Part shown: positions 9,116-20,179 of the stretch, piece after piece | Layout: each line of letters opens with the position of its first letter | How positions within the stretch are numbered: position 1 is the first letter of the stretch | Source: Pocillopora verrucosa | Lineage: Eukaryota; Cnidaria; Anthozoa; Scleractinia; Pocilloporidae | Assembly (NCBI RefSeq): GCF_036669915.1 | Contig: NC_089318.1 | Span: 6,615,849 to 6,679,848 of the forward strand | DNA length: 64,000 bases | Reading direction: 5' to 3' | Program-made: the position numbers and the translations under genes | The notes under the pieces: model-generated | What the model was told of the DNA's origin: nothing | What the model saw: the letters and a program-made list of their open reading frames with translations, nothing else | The model's database searches: none

Positions 9116-12100
9116 ATGGCGTCCCAGTCAAATGCTTGGAAACTAACTGTTTTGAATGCATTTCTCTTTATTAACGGTACGTGTTCACTTTTTGACAATG
9201 AAAACTCTGCACAAACGCTTCTTTTTTACGTTAGGTAGTCAGCCTAGGGTTTTTTCGCGATTCAAATTGGAAATGCGTTGTGGTAATCTCGGCGATTGTT
9301 GTTTACAGTAAACAGTTACGAGATTTAAATATTTTTGGTAACATTTTAGTTATTGAAAAAACTTAGGAGAATATTGACGGCTGCGAGGTGTTTCTTCAAC
9401 CAACTTTCAAAGAAGTAACCAAAGATCTTTTGATAGTTTCTACTAAAAATGTTTGAATTATTTGGGTGAAAGAGTGCGAATTGTTTTGGAAATACGACAT
9501 CAGCTTGCAGGTTTTAACTTAAAACTGCTTTTTTTCCTCTTTGAATTAACATTCATTATTTCTGTGTGAGGTGTTTAAGTCGAGAGATTGTAGCAAGTGA
9601 AACAGTATTCGCATGGTTACAAACTGAACATGTCTGATGGCAACAAATGAGACCTACCACACTGAGTGCACTTGTACAAAATTATTTTAAACTCATTTGC
9701 TATCATATGTTTTTTAACAAATTACTATCTGTGTTCGAGCTCCGTACTGTAAGCTACAGCCTGAGCTTTTTTACCATGTTCTTCAATGTAATACTGTGGC
9801 ATACTTTGCTTGTTCCATTACCCTCTTATGGTGAAATATGGCAGCAAGTACTAACTTAGAGACTTCTCAATGTTCCCCATAAACAGGCTTGGTTTGTGTT
9901 TCATCATTAACAGCAACTAATAGCACCTCTGTGAAAGTTGGTTATTTATGGGATGATCCAAAACTGGAAAATGTACATACCTCAGAAGTTGTTATGGACA
10001 TGAAACACACAAGAAGTATCTTGAGGCTGATATGTGAAATCAACCCTCCATTACCAAATGAGGGAAAGCATTGGGACATGAAAGATGAACTTGTTAAATG
10101 GCAAAAAACAGGTCCCAAGGTAGAAGAGGTCAAAAGTGTACGCTACTGGTCTGATGATATGAGCAAAACTGCTATTTCTTTCTCAAATGTTACACTTGGC
10201 ATCCTTGGGAGTTATTCCTGTATCTATGGTGATGTTTTGGCCACAATTAATGTGCTAGGTGAGATAAATGTGTTGTACATAATTTGTGGAAAATTGTTAA
10301 GCTTGTTTCAGAGACCAGATTTTTGATGGACTGAGCCTACATGGTAGTTTGAATTTTGACTGAGGCAATTTCCCTGTTGGAAAAGCACAGCAGTTCACAT
10401 GTCAAAAATAAGGTAGCTTTTCCTAGCACAGTTCAGGGGTTTTTTTATGCTGTTTCAGGAAAAGTTCATGATCAGCATATTTTGTATATTAAGGTTTGGT
10501 AGTGGGACATGGTATTATAAAGCCTTTGAAACAAAGTCATTTTGTATGCATATTCTCCAGACTGTTCTGTACACATTTCCTAAGGTGCTGCCAAGGAGAA
10601 TTTGTTAAAACAATCATACTCTAATCGCTAGTTGGTGGTCATTTCCTATATTCTCAAGACATTGATGTTGAATTCAGTGGCAATATTGTAAGGAGAAAGT
10701 AGATGTTAATAACTCTTGGGGGTTAAGGGGTTTAAGGAATATTTATGGTTCTTTGAAATGACAAGTTTAATATGTAACATTTTTTTAACAACAATATTTT
10801 GCTTAATGCTTCCTAGTGGCTGATGTGGAGACAGCTAAAATGTTGAAAACCCCAGAAAATGTGATAGAGCTACACACCTGCATCTCTTACATGAAAGATA
10901 AATCTGGGATAAATGGATGGAGAGATGAACAAAATCTCTTGAAGGTGAATTTAACATACTGTAACTTAACCAGCCTCTGCTGTAAGTGAGGAATTTTTTA
11001 AGCTTTAATCTTGAATTATTATGGAAAAAAATTGTTAAGTGCTGAAACTGTTACAAATCTTGAGTTAGTTAACTTTATTTAACAACGAATTATAGTTTTC
11101 AATCATCATCATCTTTCATGATTATTGATGATAACTTTTTCTTTTTGTTTCTTGAACAGCCTATTGGAACAAATGAAAACTGCCCTGTGCAGCAGAATTC
11201 AGAGCATTCTGCAACAACAGGTTGTTACTAACTCAGTATGTAACACTTTGTTTTGTGATTGGTGCAGAGTGGTACAAGTTTTGGCAACCAATCAGATGCT
11301 TATACTTAAGCCATTTGTGACTTTTTCTGACCCATTTATCCTGTACTCAAGACAACAATTTCGTAAAAAAAAATAGCTTATACAGGGCGTGAAATTAATT
11401 TTTTTTTCTGATAGCTACTTGGCTCCTAAATTCTTCAAAGTGGTAGCCAATTCAAAAAAAGTTGGTCGCCATTTTCAAAGACAAACAAAACCTTTTTTTA
11501 TGCTGTCAGCATTCTAGATTGACCCTCAAAAATTAAGTTAGGGAAAGGAGTTACGAAGTGGACACTGGGATGGTTGATATACAACGTTTAAGCTCAACTA
11601 AATCCAAGATGGTGTCTAGTTATTGATAGGGATGCATGTGCTGCGTTTTGGAAACAAACTTAACGACGAAGTTTAATTCACTATATCTCTTGGAAGGGTT
11701 ATGATAAAACATTCTAGTCGCCAATTTGGCGACATTTTCAGGATTTGGTCACCAAAGTGAAAAATTTAGTCGCATTGGCACCTGTATTAGGCGCAATTTC
11801 ACGCCATGTTATATAGAATTTGCATGTCCAGTTGCTAATTTTTTTGCCTCTAGCTTGATCTTTTAACCCTTTAACTCCCACAAGTGACCAAGACAGAATT
11901 TCTCCTTTCAATATCAACTCAGAATCAAGCATACTAGTGAGGAGAATAAAGATGAAAACTCAGTTAGGGGACTACAAGTTGATCCAATACCAAATTCTCC
12001 AAATTAAAATCATAAGTATTATTTTTATAGCAGGCAGTAGGGACTGAATTACTAATGAGATCTTGGGAGTTAAATGGTTAAAGTATTGGCACTCAGGTGA

Positions 12101-15100
12101 GAAGTGCATAATATGGTCAGATCAACCCATGATAATCTTTTATAATAAGAACGATAAATTAAGGAGAAATTCTCCCTTGGTCACCTATGGGAATTAATAG
12201 TTTAACTTAATCATTATTGCAGTCTTTTATATTCATTTGTCTTTATTTTGCTTTGTCACAAAATAGTTCACCAGCTTTATGCTTCAGATTTCAAGGTCAT
12301 TGCAGCTATGGGAGATTTGTTTACAGTATGTGTTTATTTCACGACAAATAAATTAATTTTGTTATTTTCCAATCTGATGGAAGTTTGAGGTGTTCATTTC
12401 CTTTGACAAATACAATTTTGTTTTTCAAGGTTGGCCAAGGAGCAAGAGCAACATCAGTGAATGGATTTTTCTTGGATTACAAAGATTTCTCATGGAGGTA
12501 AAAATATTTTTTATTGCTGATGTTAATTACTTTTGGTTTTAAAATTTATGTAAATAACAATATGTTTGGGCACCAATCCAGGTAATTAAAAGTACCATGA
12601 AATCAAGTATCAGAAAAAAAAGGGGTAACACACAGATGTCATCCTAGTTCATGGGCCATTGCCTTTAACATTTAAGAGCTTTTTCCCCAGCTTAAAGGCA
12701 TCCTTCCCAGGAATCTACCAAGTGGAAAAGAAGAGGTTGAGTTGAATCTCAGGTCAAAGTGATCTTGATTGAAACTGGTTTCAATAGCTTGATATGATTT
12801 TATATTAATTTTGTTCAAGGTTCATTAATTAAGGTAGTCCTGAAGCATATTGAAATCTTTATAAACTACAACAAATCCATTCAGAACCATGTGTCAAATG
12901 TGGGCAATTTAATTTAAAACTCATAATCATGTCAATCCAACACAATCAGATCGTAAAATGCAACAAAAAAAATTGAATTATTATTTTCATGTCTTTGAGG
13001 AAGTGTGAAATACTAACAAATGTTTGTTCAAAGTGACTTATTTATTTTTTTACCTTTACTTTCCGTATTTGTACATTTGGTAGTCTTGGAGGAGCAAATC
13101 ATCTGAATCAAACAATAACAGTGCCAAGTGAGTCTCCTACTTTTGTTTTACTTTCACTGTCACTTAACCCTTTAACTCCCTGATCAAATTTGTAATTCTT
13201 CTTACTGTCAACCATACAATTCTTACAATGTTAGTTTGGAGAATTTAGTATTGGATCAACTAATTATCCCCAAATTGATATTTGTCTTTATTCTCATTAC
13301 TTATCTGGTTGATATTGTATTTACATTTTAGAGAAAAATTTTGTCTTGGTCATTCATGGGAGTTAAAGGGTTAACATAATTTTTTTTGGCTAATGTTTAA
13401 TATTTTTGTATGATTATTAAATTGCTGGCTATTACTAGAGCATGTCTAAATTTTAATGGCCCTTAATTACTTTCAAAATTAGGTGTAAATCTTTAATCAA
13501 TAATTTGAAACAATTGTTTTACACTTTTGACATTCTGTTTTTATTAAAAGAGTACTAAAGATTTTAAAACAGGAGTATTCTGGACAATTTTAATGGTCTT
13601 TATATATCAATATGGCAGCATTTAGTGATAATTATATAAGATTTTTTTGATTTCTATCAATTAAACTATTTTACAGATATCATCAGGCAATTCAGCCCAT
13701 CTGTAAAGGGTGCATCTGCAAAGGTGTCACAGGATGACGATGATTTTGTTGATGATCTTAATGTAGCCTTTATTGGTGCCTCTGCAAGGTATGTAGTACA
13801 TGTATTGAAAGAAAAATTCTTACTCCTTTGGCAAGGGACTGTCAAATTCCTTTTAAGATGTACAGTCAGTATTCATCCTTTGGCTCCAATGAGTGACTAA
13901 GGCAGAATTTCTCCTTACAATATCAATACAATATCAGGTATGCAAGTAATGAGAATATAGAAAAAAACCAGTCAAGAAATTCCGAGTTCATCCACTACCA
14001 AATTCTCTGAACTAACATCACAAGAATTTTATGGCAGACAGTAGGGAGAGTTGCTTATAAGAACCTTGCTAAGATTCTTATTAAGATTCCTATCAAGAAT
14101 CTTAATAAGAATCTTAGTAAGATTTCTACCTAGGTACTGAGGTATTGGGAGTGGAACGGTTAATAGATCACAATAATAAAGGTATACTATAGGAATTAAT
14201 CATTTTTTTTGTTTATCATAAAGCGACCTTGAAAATCAAGCCAAGGACCTGGTTTCAAGAATGAAAGCTATGAAGGTAATCAGAGTATGACATTTCAAAT
14301 GGTGTGGTTTATTATAATTATATTGCATAGAAACTGAAAAAATATATATATATATTTTTTTTTACCCAAAGGTCTAAGTAAATTGATTTAAATTTCTGTG
14401 GTGCTTGAATCTAAACTAGGGTATTGACTTCAAGAATGACTGGAAACTTCTCACAATTTGGATTGGAACAGATGACCTCTGTCAAGTTTGTGAGAATGAG
14501 GTAAGATTCACCTGGCGCAAATGATCAGTGCTAATATCAACCTCTTGCATAGTAATTAATTAATAAAATATTGTATCAGTTGTTATTAATTACCCAGTCA
14601 ATGAGATGTTACTGATGATTGATTAAAAAATATATATCAAATTGGGATTTCAAATGTAGACTTTGTTTAGATTAGTCGTTAATGAATTAGTTAATTTTTA
14701 TGCTAAACTGCTGCTCACAAATGGATCAGGAACCCATCAGCCTTAAACTCCCACAAGCTGTGCTTCCACTGGAGAAAAGTGAAGAGTCTGCAATTAATAA
14801 TATTAGCAAGAATTTGGGTGATAATTAGAAATAGAACTGGAGTTTCTATTTCCGGAAGATTAGAATAGTCAATGATAGATGAATAAGTGATTAGAGGAAG
14901 GCATTAATATTAATTTATTCAAAACAATGTATGTTTTATCATCGTTCGAAGTGGTATTGAATCAATGACTAATGCATGTTCTACTTTTTGATGATTTCAG
15001 GAAAAATTCAGTGCTGGCTCTTTTATAAAATATATGATGCGCACACTAAATTACCTAAAAAATGAGGTGAGTTTGTTCTGATTTTATTACTAGTCAGATT

Positions 15101-18100
15101 GATAATATGAAGTATTTCCAGATGAATGTTCAGGGTGCAAATCCATTGTAGGAATTGAGGAGACATATTCTGACTATTTACTTCAGTCTCAGATTGTCCT
15201 TAATATTTACTGTAGTTGACTTTGTCACTTTGTGTTCCTAGGTGCCCAGGTTGTTTGTGAATTTAGTTCCACCCATGGATGTTTCTCCTCTTTATGAGTT
15301 ACATCAAGCAAATACCAACTTGTGCCAAATTCTGGGATGGTAGGTTCCATAACAATATTTTCTTGTGAGATACATACATCCCACTCAATTCAGCGCATTG
15401 TTTTATCCTTTTCACTTTAATTGTATATTGTGCACAGAGAAAGGTTTGTTGATCTTATGCAGGATGCAAGACTAAATTTAAGTTGTTGAGCTCTCAGAAA
15501 TAACCTGCTGATGTATAAAATCCTGAAATGTTAAGGAGAGGTTGTGGGGGGAGAAGGGTGGGGAGTACATAGAGTAGAGGGGAGGAGTGGAGGAGTACAC
15601 AGAGTAGAGGGAGAGGGGTGGAGGAGTACACAGAGTAGAGGGGGAGGGGTGGAGGAGTACACAGAGTAGAGGGCAATGGGCAAACTGTAATTCCTCCATG
15701 CACGTTTCAGTAACAACTTATTCCTTTTTAGATCAGCTTTGTGTAGAAATTGAATTTTAAATGATTACAAGCTATAAAGCTGTGACTCAGACATATTTAT
15801 TTTTTTTTCAGGAGCTCTTGTCCTTGTTTGAGAAAGGTTGCCACAGAAAGAGCTAAAATTACCACGGCTGTCAAACAGTATAAGGTTGAAGCAAACTTGT
15901 TGAAACTTTATTTTTAACCAACTCTCAGCTTCATTTTGAAGAGTGATTAAATACAATAATTACAGTTTGTAGGTATTATAATGGCAAATAATATGTTCTC
16001 AGTTGGATTAATCCTTTACATGCTAACATCAGAATGAATATTCTCCATACTGTTCTCTCTGCATTTCCTAAGGTGCTCACAGGGAGAATTCAAGCTCTTC
16101 TTCAGTTGCTGATCATTTTCTCTCTTCTTGTGACCTTAATGTGTGATTCAGTGGCTCTTACAGGCCAAAGGAATAATAGATGAAAGGGATTTTTTAAGAA
16201 TGTCAGCTGTAGCTACCAGCTATCTGCATGATTTTGTTAGTCCCTGTCAAGGAAGAACATTTTACACAATTAGGCAAAGAACTGCCGTATATAAAATTCC
16301 GTTACCTCTAAGTGTGTGACCTCTCATAGTAACCCTGACTTACAAACATGCTACTTAAAAATGAAATTTTCTCAGCTTGCTGATCATATACGTATACTGT
16401 CAGCAAAAGTAAAATAATTACTGGTAAAATAAAGAGAATATTTTGAACTTAAAAGAATTACAGTGCAAATGAACTTGGTATAAGAATCAGTAATGATGCA
16501 TTACAATAAATGTTTGCACGGGTCTTTTGAAGTTAGGATTGCTTGACTATGAGCTTAAAGTAATCCTTTTCTTCTCATGAAATTGTTTTAAAGCTCTGAC
16601 AAATGTGTAATATTTTTTCTATCTGTCCCTGTAAAGAAATTATTGGAGGAACTGGTGAATAGTGGAATATATGACACAAAGGATAACTTTGCAGTGGTTA
16701 TTCAACCTGCCCTCCAGGTGCCGCCAAGAAATCAGGTGATTACTTTGTGCTATTTAGAGATAAAGATTTTCATCCCAGAAAGTGCTCTTCAGTTGTGGTG
16801 TAATTTTTTTCAAGAGTTTTTCCCATTAGTAATGTCAGTAGAGGGTTGTCATTAAGCAGGGGATGCTGGCAAAATTCATTGCATGAAATAGTAGCAATCA
16901 CTGGCTGGACTTTTAGCTGGTGATCCCTTTAGTTAGTAAAGCACAACAGACATTTCTGAGATTAGGCAGAGATTATAGTGGTTTGATATAGAATGGAATG
17001 CTAGCCAAGTTTGAGCCACCTCTCTTAAAATTTCAGCCTGCTCCCTTATTTCTTAGTTACAACCCTGCCAGTATGTACATTGTAAACAACTCAGGAATAC
17101 AATATAGAGCTGCATTTTTTTTTATAGGATGGTGATTTGGTGAAATCCTTTTTTGGTGTGGACTGCTTGCACTTCTCTGTTCAAGGTCATGCTGCAGCAG
17201 CACTAGCTTTGTGGAACAATATGGTAGGTTGGTTATAACTATAAATTGATGATACACTTTGTTTAATGCAGGTGAATCATTGTTGCAGATCCTCTAAATC
17301 CTAGGTAAAGAGAGGGTTTTATAGGCCCTGAAACTAAACTCTGACCAGCAAAGTTGCAGGAAATTTCTTTTCCAGGCCTTGAAAGTCAATTTATTTGAGT
17401 GTGGGGTATATGGGAAGTGATAATTACAATTATTAAAAAGAGATTGTGAGTATGGTTGTGAAGAAAGCCAGGAATTAATGAAAAGGTAGATAATTAAGAC
17501 ACCTGAAGCAAAAATAACTAAATTTAATTTACATGTATAAGAAAAGTACCTTTGGATAAGGTTGTATACAAGGCCACTGCAGGTTGGTGGTAGTATTTTT
17601 TGTTTGACCGCAAAATTAACCCTGTTTGGAGATGGATGAAGGCTGACACTTGACAAAAAAACTTGCATTATCTTATTTAATTCTTCACTTAAAACTATGT
17701 GTTCTAATTTATGACATTTGGAAGTCAGAGATAATATTTGAAATAATGATCATTGTAGTTGGAACCATTTGGATCCAAGACAAAGCAGTGGGGTGACCAG
17801 GAGACCTTAAGATGCCCATCTAAGGTATGCAATGTTAAGAATTAATATTCCTTTAGGTATCAGTTGGAAATAGGAAAGAGAAAAACAATTCTCTTTGGTC
17901 CAGAAAAGCACAGTCTGTGGGTTATGAGAAGCTGGCTACACAGTCGGAGGCAAACTTTGAATTTATGTGTAACCTTGTGATTCAACCCAGAGAAACCTAT
18001 CTGTACATACACCTTGTACCCCACTGACAAAAAGACTCCATGTCATCATTCAGTATTACTGTAGAAGACAGATGACATCAAAATGTGGTAAGAACAAAAA

Positions 18101-18686
18101 GGTGGCAGCCATGTGTCACTGATGTTCTCACAACATTGCGATGTTTTCTGTGATTTAGTATTGTGCAGACCAACAGCAACATTAACATAGTCTTTGTTTT
18201 ACATGATGAAAAAGCACAATGTTGTTGGCAGTGATGTCACCTATGCATCTGCCTTCCAATACCTCAAATGCATGTGCAATTCAGCTTATCATGTATATCA
18301 TAATTAAGGGAGATAAATGTCTACATTTGAAAATATTGTTGGCCTACAAGATTAACACTAGTGAAAGTGAATATCATGAATGACTTTCCAGCATTGACAG
18401 TTGACTGAGTGCAGTTTTTTGCCACTTTTAGGACAAGCCATACATGTTCACCAAAGTTAACAGTAGAACAGTCACAAATACTGTTGCTGCTAATGATAAT
18501 GATGACAGTGATGACAGGTCATCTTCTGGTGACTTTCCACCTGTTGCTGCTGTGGCTTTGGCTATGTCCCTCACAGCTGTTGTCATTATTGTAGTTGTGA
18601 TGGTGTGGAGAGGACGAAAATCACGGCGGAGGCCAGAGGCATCTAGATTGCTGTATGCTTCTGGACCTCACAAACCAAGACTATGA
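9116..18686 (+). CDS. Membrane phospholipase B1-like protein with Ig-like domain; catalytic Ser absent
   Basis: Exons: 9116-9176, 9887-10258, 10817-10944, 11160-11220, 12267-12325, 12430-12497, 13084-13127, 13677-13788, 14224-14275, 14420-14500, 15001-15066, 15242-15339, 15812-15884, 16637-16735, 17128-17223, 17759-17824 and 18432-18686. The phases join to give 596 residues. Order of parts: signal peptide (about 1-26); an Ig-like domain in exon 2 (about 30-144, ending [12 protein letters not shown]); one GDSL-lipase domain of the PLB1 type (about 208-530); a transmembrane helix (about 547-571); and a basic cytoplasmic tail. PLB1 relatives hydrolyse phospholipids at the cell surface. Recognisable blocks are block II (AFIGASASDLENQ) and the Asp/His block DCLH (D470, H473). 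Block I reads GDLFT instead of GDSLT (Leu225 for the nucleophile). Block III reads GTDD instead of GxND. It is therefore probably a pseudoenzyme or ligand-binding protein. The donor of exon 4 (GTTGTT) is weak. Overall model confidence is high; function is inferred. Confidence 0.87.
11863..12081. repeat. 'CCCTTTAACTCCCA' family MITE in PLB1-like intron 4
   Basis: Near-complete copy with inverted ends (TTAACCCTTTAACTCCCA and TGGGAGTTAAATGGTTAA-like). It is orthologous by position to 1,724-1,937 in the duplicated pseudogene. Confidence 0.7.
13164..13376. repeat. 'CCCTTTAACTCCC' family MITE in PLB1-like intron 7
   Basis: Left end TTAACCCTTTAACTCCCTG and right end CATGGGAGTTAAAGGGTTAA. The body is in the opposite orientation to the copy at 11,863, since TTTTGTCTTGGTCATTCATGG lies at the right end. 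Confidence 0.7.
13877..14163. repeat. 'CCCTTTAACTCCCA' family MITE with internal palindrome, PLB1-like intron 8
   Basis: The body matches the family (GTGACTAAGGCAGAATTTCTCC, later ATGGCAGACAGTAGGGAG). Near the right end, at about 14,068-14,132, an added inverted run built of AAGATTC/GAATCTT steps expands it beyond the usual 210 bp. Confidence 0.6.
15540..15670 (+). repeat. Minisatellite, about 31-bp unit, about 4 copies
   Basis: The unit GGAGGAGTACACAGAGTAGAG followed by a G-rich run recurs about four times in PLB1-like intron 12 with small changes. The purine-rich strand is the coding strand. Three overlapping minus-strand open frames here are artefacts of the repeat. Confidence 0.85.
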
Positions 18687-20179
18687 GCATTTTAGAAAAA
18701 AAAAAAAAAAGAAGGCTTACCATTAATCACCATGGCTCACTAGTTTAGGTGATTGTCAGTGCTCTGGGCTGACAAGTGAACTTACAGCTTACTGTCAGTC
18801 ACTTATGTGGTAACCTTTGTTCTGAAGTCCCAGACTGTTTAGATTGACCAGTTGGAAAAGAGTCTATAGGCAAAATAATTTATTGTATAATAACAGGTTT
18901 CCTGGTGTATAAGTTTCAAAATAATTCATTACAGAATTCATAACAAAGTAATTAAGATGTGTTATAATGAAGATTTACATGCGAGATCTTGTTAATTGTG
19001 AGTTAGAGGTCCATTCATTCTAAATTAGTAGTTTTGTGCCCACTTTAGGGAAAACACCACAATTTTTAGTGGTTTGTACATTCTAGATGTGAAGAAGCAC
19101 AGTATCTTTGACTCTTTCATCATTAGATTCATCATAACCTTCAATAATTTGAATATAAGTATATACTAAAACAGTTAATGGTGTTAAAGGATGCTTTGAT
19201 TGGTTACTCAAACTCCAAATATCCTCTGCTATTCACCTCTGAGCTACTCATGCAGGATTTGGGCCCACAAATATAAGTGAATAAATGAGTTAATATCATC
19301 TGCTGTGCTATATTTTCAGTGTAGGTAGCAGAGGTGGATCTTTAACTTGCTGCTTCCCAGCTTGGTGAACTTTCACCTCTAGCCACCTCCACTTGAGTGA
19401 ATAATTGTTACCTGTTCATTGAAGATCATCAGTCCTGTCAAAGGCAGGGGGGGAAAAAGGTTCATCACCTGCCCTTTAAGGTTACCTTGCTGTAAAAAGG
19501 TATACTTAAACTGTGCAGTTATTTAAAAAGAGAATTTCCCATTTTTGCTCAGACTGTTAAATGCTTCATTGCAAGTTGTGAATAAAACTTTCTTGCAATT
19601 CAGTGAAGGAGTAGTTTATATCTTTTACTATGTCCTCCCACATCTCAGATGATGTTTTGTTTTGTCTAATATATCTATTTTGTTTGTCTGGTTTTCTTCG
19701 TTTACCCAAAAAGTCAAATAATTGCCCTAGAATGCAACAAAAAAAAATATGCATTAACAAGTCTTTGCCTTTTAAAAGTATTGTCAACAGTTCCTGGAAA
19801 CATACTTCAAAGATTCAAATGGGCATAAAACATTGCAGCACAAACTTCAATAACTTTATTTTTTTTATTTCACAACTTTATTGAAGTGAATGATATTGCC
19901 AGAGAAAGATTACAAGAAAAAAAAAGGACAAAAGGCTTCATAGATGTAATTAGTGACAGTGAGAATGAGTCCAAGGCAAAACCTTACTCCAAAAAAGGAG
20001 TCAACATGCATTTCACAGAAAATATTTCAGCAACATGTACAAGAACAAGACATCCACAGAAGTCACAGCATGTCGGCTTTCCACCAGCACATTCAGCACT
20101 AGGGTTGTCACACAAACCAGAGTTGCATTATGATACAGACTAAGAAAAAAAAGTGACCACTGATCTTCATTAAGACTTG
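18687..20179. other. Spacer between convergent PLB1-like and ERH genes
   Basis: This holds the PLB1-like 3' untranslated region, an A-rich run at 18,695-18,710, and at about 19,145-19,280 a piece of a repeat also found at 49,925-50,140. The two share TATATACTAAAACAGT and the GATTGG.TACTCAAACTCC block. An 85-codon open frame at 19,886-20,143 (with FIDVISDSENE) has no recognised family and no clear splice partners; I leave it as unsupported. Confidence 0.5.

Noticed and set aside
15478-15716. Three overlapping Pro/Ser/Leu-rich minus-strand frames
   Set aside because: They are translations of the minisatellite in PLB1-like intron 12.
19886-20143. 85-codon frame with an acidic FIDVISDSENE segment
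   Set aside because: No recognised family and no convincing splice partner between the convergent PLB1-like and ERH genes.
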